Under the pieces are notes generated by a model. It was not told the DNA's origin. It ran no database searches and was given only the letters and a program-made list of their open reading frames with translations. A program made the translations under genes and the position numbers. From Gilliamella sp. App4-10 (lineage in GTDB: Bacteria > Pseudomonadota > Gammaproteobacteria > Enterobacterales > Orbaceae), in contig NZ_LZGS01000048.1 of the NCBI RefSeq assembly GCF_001690495.1, positions 81,821-145,820 on the forward strand: DNA of 64,000 nucleotides, written 5' to 3'. Below, in pieces: positions 17,285 through 27,715 of this stretch. The number at the start of each line of letters is the position of its first letter. Within the stretch, counting starts at the first letter, position 1.

Positions 17285-19543
17285 CTAGCTTTGAAAACGC
17301 TTGGCTTCAATAACATCGGGTAGCTGTTTTATTTTATTGAGTACTCGATTTAAAGAATCCTGATCAAAAATTTCCATATCTACATCAATAGTTGCTAATT
17401 GTTGCTTCATATCCGAGCGGCTAATGAGGCCAAGGACATTAACCTTTTCATTAGCTAAAATCGTAGTAATATCTCGTAATAAACCGCTTCGATCGTTGGC
17501 AACAATTTGTACTACCATGGTATAACTTGAGTAGGTATTGTTGTTCCAAACAGCTTGGGTAATACGTTCAGGAGCATGATTTTTAAGCTCTTGCAATTGT
17601 TCACAATCAGCGCGATGAACCGAGATACCGCGCCCTTGAGTTACAAACCCCACAATCGGATCACCAGGAATAGGGCGACAGCAGTTGGCAATGGTATACA
17701 TTAAGTTATCCACACCCTCAATAATAATTTCACTGCCTTTTTTATAGCCGTTTTTATTGATACTTTTGGTTTGTATGTTTGATTTTTGGGCAATTTGTTT
17801 TAATACTGCTTCATCTTCTTCTTCAGCTGTTGGTTTGTTAAATTGTGCCTTGATGAAGTTGACTAATTGATTAATCCTGACATCACCACTCCCAATACCG
17901 GCTAGTACCTCATCAAAGGAATGAGCGTTATATTTATTGATTAAGATTTTTTCAACACTTTTTAAACTAATATTTAAAGGTTCAAGTTCGTGTTCTAAAA
18001 TTTGCTGACCGGCTGCGATATTTTTATGTCGATCTTGTTTTTTGAACCAAGCTTGAATTTTAGCTCTTGCTCGACTACTGTTTACAAATCCGGTATTAAG
18101 ATTCAACCAATCTCGGCTTGGATTTGGTTGTTTTTGGGTAATGATTTCAACTTGATCACCCATTTTTAAATTGTAGGTAAATGGTACAATTCGCCCGCCT
18201 ACTTTGGCACCAATACAACGATGTCCAACATCACTGTGTATATGATAAGCAAAGTCAAGTGGAGTTGATCCTGCTGGTAAGTCAACAACATCGCCTTTCG
18301 GTGTAAAAACATAAACGCGGTCATCAAAAATCTGGCTACGAACTGTTTCCTGAATTTCACCACTTTCAGACATTTCTTGTTGCCATGTTAATAATTTACG
18401 TAACCAAGAAATCCGCTGATCATAAGCGGTCATTTTGTCGGTACTGCCTTCTTTATACTTCCAATGAGCGGCGATGCCTAGTTCAGCATCATTGTGCATT
18501 TGTTCCGTACGGATTTGAATTTCGATTGTTTTATCTTGTGGTCCATAAACCACAGTATGGATTGATTGATAACCATTTGGTTTTGGGTTAGCGACATAAT
18601 CATCAAATTCTTTGGCGATCTGTTTGTAATTGCTGTGGATAATGCCTAATGCATTATAACAATCCTCAATACGATCGCAGATGATCCGTACCGCACGGAT
18701 GTCATATAGATCTTCGAACTCAAGATGTTTATGCTCCATTTTTCGCCATATACTATAAATATGCTTAGGGCGACCATAAACCTTTGCACGAATATCATCT
18801 TGATTCATCAAATCTTGTAAATGGTTAACACATTGCTTGATATACCATTCACGATCTAATCGTTTTTCTTGCAATTTTTGGGCAATCAAGCGATATTCAT
18901 CAGGATGTAAATAGCGAAAGCAGAAATCCTCTAACTCCCATTTTAATTGACCTATACCTAGGCGGTTGGCTAAAGGGGCATAAATGTTAAAACACTCTTT
19001 GGCTGCAAGTACTTGTTCTTCTTGAGGAGCATTCATTAAATTGCGTAAATAGGTGATGCGTTCTGCCAATTTAATGATTACACTTCGAAAGTCATTGACC
19101 ATGGCTAGCAGCATTCGACGAATACTATCAATTTGTTCGGTAGTAGCACTACCATTGCGAATTGCTCGTAATTGGCGAATTTCTTTCATTTTAACAATGC
19201 TAGAAATGATATTAAAAATTTCCCGATCAAAATCTTCAGGAATATCTTCTCGACGGATAATTTTGGTATCAACAAAAGGAAGTAATAAAGCAGCACATAA
19301 GCTATTGATGTCCATATTAAGTGTCGATAGAATCTCGACCATTTCTATCGCATTTTGGAAACAAAAAATTTGCTCTGGCGCACCTGCGCTGTTTTCAAAA
19401 CAAAACCCCCAAACTTCTCTAAATTTTTTATAAGATTGAGGATTAGTTAATAACAATTCTTGTTTTATCCATTGTTCAATATCAAATTGAGCAAGCGAAT
19501 AATGCTCTTCACTATGTTGGTGTGCGCCTCTAATCGATACCAT
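17285..19543 (-). CDS. relA: (p)ppGpp synthetase RelA
   Basis: Ribosome-associated synthetase of the stringent response. 752 residues (E. coli 744). The N-terminal hydrolase domain is degenerate: LLLPFVDTKIIRREDI replaces the HDxxED motif, which distinguishes RelA from SpoT. The synthetase domain has EFDDYVANPKPNGYQSIHT and IEIQIRTEQMHNDAELGIAA, then HWKYKEG. A TGS domain follows (VYVFTPKGDVVDLPAGSTPL), and a C-terminal zinc-finger/ACT region contains CCRPIPGDPIVGF and RSGLLRDITTILA. It starts 3 bp after the rlmD stop, as in the E. coli rlmD-relA unit. Confidence 0.97.
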   Translation of the reverse strand: MVSIRGAHQHSEEHYSLAQFDIEQWIKQELLLTNPQSYKKFREVWGFCFENSAGAPEQIFCFQNAIEMVEILSTLNMDINSLCAALLLPFVDTKIIRREDIPEDFDREIFNIISSIVKMKEIRQLRAIRNGSATTEQIDSIRRMLLAMVNDFRSVIIKLAERITYLRNLMNAPQEEQVLAAKECFNIYAPLANRLGIGQLKWELEDFCFRYLHPDEYRLIAQKLQEKRLDREWYIKQCVNHLQDLMNQDDIRAKVYGRPKHIYSIWRKMEHKHLEFEDLYDIRAVRIICDRIEDCYNALGIIHSNYKQIAKEFDDYVANPKPNGYQSIHTVVYGPQDKTIEIQIRTEQMHNDAELGIAAHWKYKEGSTDKMTAYDQRISWLRKLLTWQQEMSESGEIQETVRSQIFDDRVYVFTPKGDVVDLPAGSTPLDFAYHIHSDVGHRCIGAKVGGRIVPFTYNLKMGDQVEIITQKQPNPSRDWLNLNTGFVNSSRARAKIQAWFKKQDRHKNIAAGQQILEHELEPLNISLKSVEKILINKYNAHSFDEVLAGIGSGDVRINQLVNFIKAQFNKPTAEEEDEAVLKQIAQKSNIQTKSINKNGYKKGSEIIIEGVDNLMYTIANCCRPIPGDPIVGFVTQGRGISVHRADCEQLQELKNHAPERITQAVWNNNTYSSYTMVVQIVANDRSGLLRDITTILANEKVNVLGLISRSDMKQQLATIDVDMEIFDQDSLNRVLNKIKQLPDVIEAKRFQS

Positions 19544-19546
19544 AAT

Positions 19547-20884
19547 TTATGTCCCTGATTTTATTAGCAACAGCATTGATTCAATGTGTTTAGTTTGCGG
19601 AAACATATCTAAAATAGCAACTTGATCAATTTGATATCCTGCTTCAATAAGTTGTTTACTGTCTCGTGCTAGAGTAGCAGGATTACACGATATATAAACG
19701 ATTTTTGATGGAGCTAATTTTGCAATTGCTATTGTTGCATTAAACGCACCAGCTCTTGCTGGATCTAATAATACTTTATTATATTTTAATTGACTCCATC
19801 TCGAAATTTGTTGGGTATCGTCTAAGTTGCTGGTTAAAAAATTGGTTTCCGCACAAATCTCAGTGCTATTTAATATAGTGTTAAATTTTGCTTTTTCAAC
19901 CAGAGCATCAATACCTTCAATGCCTGTTAGTGTTTTACTTAATGTTGCTATAGGTAATGAAAAATTACCCATACCACAAAACAGATCTAAGACTTGGTCA
20001 GAGGGTTGCAACGTTAGCCAATCAAGTGCTTGTTCGATCATTTTTTGATTAATTTTACTATTTACTTGAATAAAATCGAGAGGACTGAACGTTAATTTTA
20101 AATGATTAATGAAATAGAAATGTTCAGTATTACCTGTAATATGGACTAAATCTTTGCCATGAAAATAAAGTGAAATCTTATTATTTTCGGCGAATTGCTT
20201 TAATAAGTTAATATCATCATCGACAAGGGGCATGGTGTGCCTTAACACAAGAATGATACCGCTATCGACCGAAATTAATTCAATATGACCAAGTGCTTTT
20301 TTCTGTTTTATGCAATTGAGTATGCTTTGTAATGGTGCTAGCAAAGAATCTAATTCATCAACTAATACTGGACAATGTTTGATATTGATTATTTGATTTG
20401 ATTCCGCTTGGCGAAATCCAATAACTAATTTACCTTTAATAATATTAATCGAAAGTCTTGCCCGTCGACGATAATGATAAGGCTGATCGGCAATAATTTG
20501 GGGAGGGTTTTCAATAATATTTGTTAAAGGTTTTCCTGTTTCTTTTTGCAACAGGTTGATTAACGCATCATATTTTGCTTGTTGTTGCAAATTTGGTGCA
20601 ATGTGTTGTAATTCACAACCTCCACATTGTTGATAATATTCACATTGTGGTCTAACGCGATCTTTGCTCTGATTATGATATCGAATGACTTTAGCTTTAG
20701 CGTAATTTTTTTTATTTTCAGTCAGTTCAATATCAACGGTTTCATCAGGCAAGGCGGATTTAACAAAAATTGTTTTACCCTTATGATTGGCAACGCCTTG
20801 CCCAAAAGTATCTAAGGATGAGACTGTTACTGTCAATTTTTGCGGTGTGAGCTTTTTTTTCTGTGGAGTATAAAAATTAACCAT
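19547..20884 (-). CDS. rlmD: 23S rRNA (uracil-1939-C5)-methyltransferase RlmD
   Basis: 445 residues. N-terminal TRAM domain (about 12-75: KLTVTVSSLDTFGQGVANHK). Iron-sulfur cysteines Cys81, Cys87 and Cys90 lie in PQCEYYQQCGGCELQH, and the fourth Cys in NIKHCPVLVDEL. SAM-binding motif QVLDLFCGMGNFSLP and the catalytic motif VYISCNPATLARD near the C-terminus. The length and both cysteine motifs match RlmD rather than RlmC or TrmA. Co-directional with coaD upstream and relA downstream. Confidence 0.96.
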   Translation of the reverse strand: MVNFYTPQKKKLTPQKLTVTVSSLDTFGQGVANHKGKTIFVKSALPDETVDIELTENKKNYAKAKVIRYHNQSKDRVRPQCEYYQQCGGCELQHIAPNLQQQAKYDALINLLQKETGKPLTNIIENPPQIIADQPYHYRRRARLSINIIKGKLVIGFRQAESNQIINIKHCPVLVDELDSLLAPLQSILNCIKQKKALGHIELISVDSGIILVLRHTMPLVDDDINLLKQFAENNKISLYFHGKDLVHITGNTEHFYFINHLKLTFSPLDFIQVNSKINQKMIEQALDWLTLQPSDQVLDLFCGMGNFSLPIATLSKTLTGIEGIDALVEKAKFNTILNSTEICAETNFLTSNLDDTQQISRWSQLKYNKVLLDPARAGAFNATIAIAKLAPSKIVYISCNPATLARDSKQLIEAGYQIDQVAILDMFPQTKHIESMLLLIKSGT

Positions 20885-20898
20885 AGACGTTTTTTAAT

Positions 20899-21387
20899 TT
20901 ATTCTAAGCGCTTTAATAATGCTGTTTTGACATGCAATGGCACTAAATTTGTGATATCACCACCGTGATAAGCAACATCTTTTACGATTGTAGATGAAAT
21001 AAACCCCATTGCAATAGATGGCATTAAAAAAATAGTATCTAAATCAGCTTTTAACGCACGATTCATTTCAGCAAGTTGTCTTTCGTATTCAAAATCGTGT
21101 GTTGTTCGAACACCACGAACGATGACTGTTGCATTATGGATTTGAGCAAAATTGGCCATTAAATTATCAAAGCCGATCACTTCCACATTAAATAGGTGTT
21201 CAACAGCGGTTGAAGCTAAATTAACGCGTTCTTCTAATGAGAAGAGCGTATTTTTATTTGGACTTTCTGCAACGGCAATAATTAAACGAGGAAAGAGTAA
21301 TGACGTTCGCGCAATAAGATCGATGTGACCATTGGTAATTGGATCGAAAGTGCCAGGGAAAATAGCCGTTAAGGTTTTGCTTTTCAT
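20899..21387 (-). CDS. coaD: Phosphopantetheine adenylyltransferase
   Basis: Penultimate step of coenzyme A synthesis, converting 4'-phosphopantetheine to dephospho-CoA. 162 residues. The nucleotidyl-transfer motif GTFDPITNGHIDLI (T/HxGH) is at the N-terminus; VRGVRTTHDFEYERQLAEMN is the conserved substrate loop; and ISSTIVKDVAYHGGDITNLV corresponds to the ISSTxVR motif. Its stop is 14 bp before the rlmD start. Its presence beside rlmD and relA is not the E. coli order. Confidence 0.96.
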   Translation of the reverse strand: MKSKTLTAIFPGTFDPITNGHIDLIARTSLLFPRLIIAVAESPNKNTLFSLEERVNLASTAVEHLFNVEVIGFDNLMANFAQIHNATVIVRGVRTTHDFEYERQLAEMNRALKADLDTIFLMPSIAMGFISSTIVKDVAYHGGDITNLVPLHVKTALLKRLE

Positions 21388-21607
21388 ATTTCATATTATC
21401 CATTAGCGATGATGTTTATATGATACCTAATTTTGTTATGGATTGTTAGTTTAAGCTGGGAAAATCCTATTTATTGCATAAAACCAAATAATGGGTTGAT
21501 ATTGCTTGGTAGTATCTTTGTTAATAATATTTTTAATAAAAATTGTCAGATACAAGGTTGATTTTATTTAAGTTTTTATTAATCCTTTTTTGATGTTATT
21601 CAATTGC

Positions 21608-22606
21608 TTATGAAATAATAAATTGATAAGTTGTTTGATAACGGTAAGTTTGATCTGAGTGTAAAAAACAGCTGGGTTGTGGCCAGTTTGGATGATTAGG
21701 ACTATCGGGTAAAAATTGTGCTTCTAGTGCTATGCCAGCAAAGTTGCCATATTCACCGTTGTGCCGATTTGGTGTATGTTGTAAAAAATTGCCAGTATAA
21801 ACTTGTAATGAAGGTTTGGTTGTAATCACATTCATCATTACTTTTTTATCGGATGAAATGAGCTGTGCGGCGATAGTTTGCGTTTTATCTAATAAATAAG
21901 CGTGATCATAACCACCGGTTATTTGCCGTTCTTGACTTTCAAGCAGTTTCTCTGATAAAAGCTTTGGCTGTCGCAAATCCATATCGTGCATGGTGACACT
22001 AACTAAATCATTGCTGGGGATACCGTTGGCATCCACAGGTAAATAATAGTTAGCATTCACTTTTAATCTGTGATTAAGTATATCTTTGCTTGTTTCGCCA
22101 TCAAGATTAAAGTAAGCATGATTAGTCAAATTAATAGGCGTGGTTTTTGTTGTAGTTACGTTAAACGCGATAATGATTTGATTGTCATCGGTGAGTCTAT
22201 AAGTTGCCGTGACATGGAGTTCGCCAGGAAAACCCTGATCACCATCAGGTGAAATTAATTTAAAGATTACTTGCTGATCGGATTGAGATTGAATATGCCA
22301 AAATTGTTTATCAAAACCTCGTTTTCCTCCATGCAATTGATTTACACCTTGATTAGCAGTGAGCTGATAGCGTTTACCGTTAATATCAATTACCGCATTG
22401 GCAATCCGGTTAGCGTATCGTCCAATGGTGGCACCTAAATAGGCATCTTGTTGGTGATATTGTTCAAGTGATTGACAGCCGAGTAATACTTCACGTTTTT
22501 GTCCATTAACGGGTAATACACAAGATAGCCATGTCGCTCCCCAGTTGGAAAGTTTGATCTGGGTTCCTTGTGTGTTCGAAAGCGTAATAATTTGTTTTAT
22601 AGGCAT
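21608..22606 (-). CDS. galM: Galactose mutarotase (aldose 1-epimerase)
   Basis: Interconverts the alpha and beta anomers of galactose so that GalK can act. 332 residues. Landmarks: [30 protein letters not shown] with the His-Gly region, [12 protein letters not shown] with the catalytic His, and [20 protein letters not shown] with the catalytic Glu. The start overlaps the galK end by 10 nt. Last gene of the lacY-galETKM operon. Confidence 0.95.
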   Translation of the reverse strand: MPIKQIITLSNTQGTQIKLSNWGATWLSCVLPVNGQKREVLLGCQSLEQYHQQDAYLGATIGRYANRIANAVIDINGKRYQLTANQGVNQLHGGKRGFDKQFWHIQSQSDQQVIFKLISPDGDQGFPGELHVTATYRLTDDNQIIIAFNVTTTKTTPINLTNHAYFNLDGETSKDILNHRLKVNANYYLPVDANGIPSNDLVSVTMHDMDLRQPKLLSEKLLESQERQITGGYDHAYLLDKTQTIAAQLISSDKKVMMNVITTKPSLQVYTGNFLQHTPNRHNGEYGNFAGIALEAQFLPDSPNHPNWPQPSCFLHSDQTYRYQTTYQFIIS

Positions 22607-23754
22607 ATCGCATGGGCTCCTTCACTTGGTGTACAGACATAAAAATCTTCTTTAAAACCAAAATTTTTAGCATAATTGTCACTAACAACGGTTTTAACTG
22701 AATCTATTTTATCTTTTGGTACTAATGCCACAACACAGCCACCAAAGCCACCGCCAGTCATTCGTACACCGCCTTGTTCACCAATGACTCCTTGAATTAT
22801 TTCAACAAGGTAATCAATAGCGGGTACTGTGATTTCGAAATCATCACGCATTGAGATGTGACTATACGCCATGAGTTTTGATAACAATTTATAATCGCCA
22901 TTCACAAGAGCTTGCGCTGCTTTTAGCGTGCGTTCATTTTCGGTGATAACATGATGAGCCCGCTTAAAAACGATTGGATCCAAGGTGGTTTCAATATTTT
23001 TTAATTCAGTTAACGAGGCATCTCTTAGCGCTTTCACCCCAAGAGCCTGAGCTGCAGCTTCGCACTGTTGACGTCGAGTATTATATTCACTATCAACTAA
23101 TCCGCGTTTAATATTTGAATTGATGATAACCACAGCAAAATCTTTAGGAATTGAAACTGGTCTAGCTTCTAGTGATCGGCAGTCAATTAACAATGCATGT
23201 TGAGTTTGACCAAGGGCAGATATGAGCTGATCCATGATACCACAATTGCAACCGACAAATTGATTTTCGGCTTCTTGCCCAATTAATGCCAACTGATTGC
23301 CATCTAAAGGCAAGTCGTACAAAATCTGGAACATTTTAGCTATCGCAACTTCTAGAGATGCTGATGAGCTTAGCCCTGCACCTTGGGGAACATTTCCACT
23401 AATAGTAAAATCAACGCCATGAATATTATTTGCATATTTTTTTAAGTGTTTTACCACACCACGTATGTAGTTAGCCCATCTATAATTTGGATGTTTTTCA
23501 ATAGGAGAATCTAACCAAAATTCATCTTGTTGATTATCGTAATCTACTGCAATGACTCGAACGAGATCATCAGAGCGCTTATGGCAGCTTATTACTGTTT
23601 GATAATCAATAGCACAAGGTAAAACAAAACCTTCATTATAATCGGTATGTTCACCAATCAGATTTACACGACCGGGAGCTTGTACAACTATATTCGTTTT
23701 ATAACCGAATTTAAATTCAAATGCTTGTGTAGTTGTTTGGATTAATGCGTTCAT
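22597..23754 (-). CDS. galK: Galactokinase
   Basis: ATP-dependent phosphorylation of galactose at C1. 385 residues (E. coli 382). The GHMP kinase signatures are complete: [19 protein letters not shown] (galactokinase motif), [16 protein letters not shown] (ATP-binding loop) and [15 protein letters not shown] (third motif). The catalytic Asp lies in [12 protein letters not shown]. It sits between galT and galM in the same operon; its stop region overlaps the galM start. Confidence 0.97.
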   Translation of the reverse strand: MNALIQTTTQAFEFKFGYKTNIVVQAPGRVNLIGEHTDYNEGFVLPCAIDYQTVISCHKRSDDLVRVIAVDYDNQQDEFWLDSPIEKHPNYRWANYIRGVVKHLKKYANNIHGVDFTISGNVPQGAGLSSSASLEVAIAKMFQILYDLPLDGNQLALIGQEAENQFVGCNCGIMDQLISALGQTQHALLIDCRSLEARPVSIPKDFAVVIINSNIKRGLVDSEYNTRRQQCEAAAQALGVKALRDASLTELKNIETTLDPIVFKRAHHVITENERTLKAAQALVNGDYKLLSKLMAYSHISMRDDFEITVPAIDYLVEIIQGVIGEQGGVRMTGGGFGGCVVALVPKDKIDSVKTVVSDNYAKNFGFKEDFYVCTPSEGAHAICL

Positions 23755-23773
23755 CTATTTATCCTTTTTATTT

Positions 23774-24805
23774 TTAATAATACACATCACTAACGTTGCG
23801 TAACCTTTCAGCTGCTTGTTCTGGAGTTAAATCTCGTTGTACTTCGGCTAACATTTCGTAACCGACCATAAATTTTTTTACTGTAGCGGAACGTAATAAA
23901 GGGGGATAAAAATGCGCATGCACTTGCCAGTAATCATTTTTATCTTTCATAAATGGCGCACCATGCCAACCCATAGAATAGGGGAAAGAACAATAAAATA
24001 AATTATCATAGCGACTAGTTAATTTTTTAAGCGCAATGGCTAAATCACTTTGTTGCTCGTTATTCAACATGGTTAATTGTGGAATATGGGTTTTTGGTAA
24101 TAATAATGTTTCAAATGGCCATATTGCCCAAAAAGGAACGACAGCAAGCCAATGCTTCGTTTCAACAACGATTCGTTCACGATGAATGAGTTCTTTTTCG
24201 ACATAATCAACTAATAAATTTCGATGATATTTTTCAAAATAATTGCGCATGTTTAGATCTTCGCGCGCAATTTCATTGGGTAAAAAGCTAGTAGCCCAAA
24301 CTTGTCCATGTGGATGTGGGTTAGAACATCCCATTGCCGCCCCTTTATTTTCAAATATCTGTACCCAAGGATAGTGTGTACCCAATTCTTGTTGTTGATC
24401 TATCCAAGTTTTAATTACCCCTTTAATTGCGGATAAATCAAGTTCAGGTAATGTTTTACTGTGATCGGGTGAAAAACAGATCACTCGACTGGTACCTTTT
24501 GCATTTTGCATTTGGAACAGCGGGTCATGGTTCTTTGGTGATTCAGGCGTGTTTTCTATTAATGCTGCAAAATCATTAGTAAAAATAAATGTTCCCTTAT
24601 AATTAGGGTTGATATCTCCAGTTACCCGTTTGTTACCTGGACACAAAAAACAAGTTGGATCGTAACTCGGTTTTTGTTCTTCATTTAATACTTCTTGTTG
24701 TCCTTTCCATGGGCGTTTCGCTCTATGTGGTGAAACAAGTACCCATTGATTGGTTAATGGATTGTAACGACGATGAGGATGGTTAACAGGATTAAAAATA
24801 TCCAT
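23774..24805 (-). CDS. galT: Galactose-1-phosphate uridylyltransferase
   Basis: Transfers UMP between UDP-glucose and galactose-1-phosphate. 343 residues. The first zinc-site motif is [13 protein letters not shown]; the active site is [11 protein letters not shown], in which the His of HPH forms the uridylyl intermediate. The N-terminus [20 protein letters not shown] and the segment [20 protein letters not shown] match the bacterial family 1 enzymes. Confidence 0.97.
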   Translation of the reverse strand: MDIFNPVNHPHRRYNPLTNQWVLVSPHRAKRPWKGQQEVLNEEQKPSYDPTCFLCPGNKRVTGDINPNYKGTFIFTNDFAALIENTPESPKNHDPLFQMQNAKGTSRVICFSPDHSKTLPELDLSAIKGVIKTWIDQQQELGTHYPWVQIFENKGAAMGCSNPHPHGQVWATSFLPNEIAREDLNMRNYFEKYHRNLLVDYVEKELIHRERIVVETKHWLAVVPFWAIWPFETLLLPKTHIPQLTMLNNEQQSDLAIALKKLTSRYDNLFYCSFPYSMGWHGAPFMKDKNDYWQVHAHFYPPLLRSATVKKFMVGYEMLAEVQRDLTPEQAAERLRNVSDVYY

Positions 24806-24856
24806 TTTTGCCTCTTCTTTTAATTTTGCATGTTTTAGTCTTATTTAATCTAATGA

Positions 24857-25873
24857 TTAATCAGGATAACCTTGCGGGTTATTTGATTGCCAATTCCATG
24901 AGTCTTTTACCATGTCGTCAAGCGTGAGTTTAGTTTTCCAACCTAGAATTTGCTCAGCTTTGTTAGCATCGGCCCAAAATTCGGGTAAATCGCCTGCTCG
25001 TCTTGGTGCGAAGTGCCAATTAAGCGGTTTTCCTGATGCTTTCTCAAAAGCTTTGATGACTTGTAATACGCTGTAACCCACACCTGAACCTAAGTTATAA
25101 ATATGTACTCCAGCTTTATTATGATCGGCTTTGAGTGCAGCAATATGCCCATCAGCCAAATCCACAACATGTATAAAATCACGAACACAAGTTCCATCTG
25201 TTGTTGGATAATCATTTCCAAAAACCGCTAATGATTCTCTTTTTCCTACCGCAACTTGGGTAATATAAGGCATAAGATTATTAGGAATACCAAGTGGATC
25301 TTCGCCCATTAATCCACTTGGATGCGCGCCAACAGGATTAAAGTAACGCAGTAAAGTGAGTGACCAATCTGGTTCGGCAACGGCTAAATCCATGATACAT
25401 TGCTCTACCATTAATTTACTTTTTCCATAGGGACTGGTTGGTAAACCTTGTGGTAAGGTTTCAACATAAGGTACGGGTGCTAGTTCACCATAGACAGTGG
25501 CTGATGAGCTAAACACTAACTGTTTAACACCCGCTGTACGCATTGCTTTCATAAGTACAATACTGCCGTAGACATTGTTTTCATAATATTCAAGTGGTTT
25601 ATGTACCGATTCACCAACGGCTTTTAGGCCAGCAAAATGAATAACTGCTTTAATATCATGCTTTGAAAAAATCTTAGTTAATAGCTTTTCATTGCACACA
25701 TCGCCTTCATAAAAATTGGGGGACTGGCCAGTAATTTTTTGTATTCTATCTAACACTGATGCTTTGCTGTTAAATAAATTGTCAAGAATAATGGGTGTGT
25801 AGCCTGATAGAATAAGTTGGACACAAGTGTGACTTCCTATATATCCACAGCCACCAGTTACTAATATTTCCAT
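24857..25873 (-). CDS. galE: UDP-glucose 4-epimerase
   Basis: Interconverts UDP-galactose and UDP-glucose. 338 residues, the E. coli size. Extended SDR enzyme: NAD-binding GGCGYIGSHTCVQL at the N-terminus, catalytic FSSSATVYG (Ser) and YGKSK (Tyr and Lys), and GTCVRDFIHVVDLADGH typical of GalE. Located after lacY and before galT. Confidence 0.97.
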   Translation of the reverse strand: MEILVTGGCGYIGSHTCVQLILSGYTPIILDNLFNSKASVLDRIQKITGQSPNFYEGDVCNEKLLTKIFSKHDIKAVIHFAGLKAVGESVHKPLEYYENNVYGSIVLMKAMRTAGVKQLVFSSSATVYGELAPVPYVETLPQGLPTSPYGKSKLMVEQCIMDLAVAEPDWSLTLLRYFNPVGAHPSGLMGEDPLGIPNNLMPYITQVAVGKRESLAVFGNDYPTTDGTCVRDFIHVVDLADGHIAALKADHNKAGVHIYNLGSGVGYSVLQVIKAFEKASGKPLNWHFAPRRAGDLPEFWADANKAEQILGWKTKLTLDDMVKDSWNWQSNNPQGYPD

Positions 25874-25912
25874 AATAAATCCTTTCTCTAATGTAATAGT
25901 TATCGTATGCTT

Positions 25913-27190
25913 TTATGAATCTTCAAATTTTTCACTGCACTTATGTTTCCATAGATCCCATGGTCTACGCCCTGATAATGTGAAGGAAGAAATCAGTGTA
26001 AAACTAAGTGCAATCAAGCCAAGGACTAGATATGCTCCTTTAAAGCCTATTTTAACATACATAAGCCCCGCAAAGGTGGACATAAACATAATAGATAATT
26101 GTTTTGCAAAACAAAATGCAATTAAGTAGACAGTTGCAGATAAGCGAATAGGGAAGTGTTGAGTAATATATTTAAATGCGCCAACAAGCAATAAAGGTGC
26201 TTCGAACATATGTAAAGTTTTTAATATAACAACTTCAACTGCTGTGCTGGCAAATGCTGAGCCTGTAATACGAATAGACATGATTGCACCCGCAACAAGT
26301 AATGTATTTTTACTGCCTATTTTCTTCACAATTAAAGGGGCAAAAAACATCACAGAGGCATTTAAAAATTCACCCAGTGTGGTGACATAACCGAATGCTT
26401 CTCGACCAGCTTGTTCGCTAGAAAAAAATGAGGTGAAAAAGTTAGCAAACTGTTGATCAAATACATCATAAGTACAAGCAACTCCAATTATGTATATCAT
26501 AAAAAACCAAGTTTTACGCATACCAAGTAAATTGATTGCCAGTTTTAGATTAAATGGTTCAGGTTTATTTAATCCCATTTTTGCAACGACTTCAGTCGTT
26601 GCCGTTTTTGCAGGGTCAGCGATTTTTACTAAAACTAGAAGAATCAATGCAAATCCAGAACATAACCAGTAAACAGCATTGACATCTTTAGATATCATTA
26701 TTCCAACAAATGAAGCACAAATTGCCCAACCAAAACAACCAAACATACGGCATCGACCAAATTCAAATCCACTACGTCGACTTATTTTTTCAACGAGTGC
26801 TTCGATGGCTGGCGCACCACCACTAAATACCATACCAAGATAAAATCCACCAACAATTGCACCCAAGCTTACATTGAGTTGAAGCAACGGCCCCAAAATG
26901 AAGATAAAAAATGGACCAAATAGCACAAGAAGTAGCGTGATAATCCAAAGAAGGTGTTTTTTTAACCCCAACTTGTCAGAAATCAACCCAAACAGAGGTT
27001 GAAAAAAAAGTGCAAATAATGAAATAAATGAAAAAACATATCCCGTATTTGCCTCATCTAGGCCATTCATTTTCAACCAAACAGGGAAAAACGGGAAGTA
27101 CGCTCCCATAATAAAAAAGTAAAGGAAGAAGTAGAGACTAAATATCCAATAATTTTTATTATTTAGTGATGACTTAATTTTTTGATTCAT
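25913..27190 (-). CDS. lacY: Lactose/galactoside permease LacY
   Basis: H+-coupled galactoside symporter of the OHS family. 425 residues, twelve helices. The LacY essential residues are all visible: Glu126 and Arg144 equivalents in [20 protein letters not shown], Arg302 in [13 protein letters not shown], His322 and Glu325 in [15 protein letters not shown]. This agreement is better than for the other OHS protein at 3389. First gene of the lacY-galE-galT-galK-galM operon. No beta-galactosidase is in the window, so either lacZ lies elsewhere or the substrate is another galactoside. Confidence 0.92.
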   Translation of the reverse strand: MNQKIKSSLNNKNYWIFSLYFFLYFFIMGAYFPFFPVWLKMNGLDEANTGYVFSFISLFALFFQPLFGLISDKLGLKKHLLWIITLLLVLFGPFFIFILGPLLQLNVSLGAIVGGFYLGMVFSGGAPAIEALVEKISRRSGFEFGRCRMFGCFGWAICASFVGIMISKDVNAVYWLCSGFALILLVLVKIADPAKTATTEVVAKMGLNKPEPFNLKLAINLLGMRKTWFFMIYIIGVACTYDVFDQQFANFFTSFFSSEQAGREAFGYVTTLGEFLNASVMFFAPLIVKKIGSKNTLLVAGAIMSIRITGSAFASTAVEVVILKTLHMFEAPLLLVGAFKYITQHFPIRLSATVYLIAFCFAKQLSIMFMSTFAGLMYVKIGFKGAYLVLGLIALSFTLISSFTLSGRRPWDLWKHKCSEKFEDS

Positions 27191-27327
27191 AATAAATTTC
27201 CTTTGCTAGGCTTTAAATGATTACATAATCATTTAGACATCGTTCACACTTTTTATGTACAGGGAAGTTATTAATGGCGATGATAGCATTTAAGGAATGT
27301 GGAAAAAGTGATCTTGATAACATTTTA

Positions 27328-27341
27328 TGAAATCGATTACA
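27328..27341. promoter_or_regulatory. GalR-like operator, proximal
   Basis: TGAAATCGATTACA, a near-palindrome centred on CG, 138 bp upstream of the lacY start. Its reverse complement TGTAATCGATTTCA differs by one base from the distal copy. It fits the GalR/GalS type TGnAAnCGnTTnCA. Confidence 0.6.
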
Positions 27342-27456
27342 TTTAATAATTATTTTTTTGTCAAAAAATTTCAGTAAGATACGGATTTGAGTATAAGTGT
27401 TAGCCATTTCACTAATTTTATCAGATGGATATACAATAAATAAGATAACAGCGTAA

Positions 27457-27470
27457 TGTAATCGTTTTCA
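27457..27470. promoter_or_regulatory. GalR-like operator, distal
   Basis: TGTAATCGTTTTCA, 129 bp centre to centre from the proximal copy. Paired operators about 114 bp apart repress the E. coli gal operon by DNA looping; this arrangement is similar. Confidence 0.6.
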
Positions 27471-27715
27471 ATTTTAACTGCAAACTACTTATTTAAATCA
27501 ACCTCAATTAATCAACTTAAACCTTATTTTCGATAAATATCAATCATTAATCTTTAAGGTTATTCATCATAAAACAGAAAATTTATACTCAACCAAATAT
27601 CTCACTGAAGCTTTTTTCAAAGGATTTTTTAAATAATATTCTCCTCACTTTTTATCAGTATTAGTTTATTCAACTCCAGCTTTAAATAGGAAGAATTGGA
27701 TAATCTGCTTGCTCA

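Larger units (their letters stand above)
27191..27715 (-). promoter_or_regulatory. Promoter region of the lacY-gal operon
   Basis: 525 bp upstream of lacY, and also downstream of agp. It contains two GalR-like operators (27328-27341 and 27457-27470) and a weak CRP-like site at 27307-27322 (AGTGA-N6-TAACA, two mismatches). The open frame at 27213-27407 overlaps these elements and has no ribosome site; I do not count it as a gene. Confidence 0.65.

Noticed and set aside
27213..27407. 64-codon open frame upstream of lacY
   Set aside because: It overlaps a GalR-like operator and the CRP-like site and has no ribosome site or recognisable domain.
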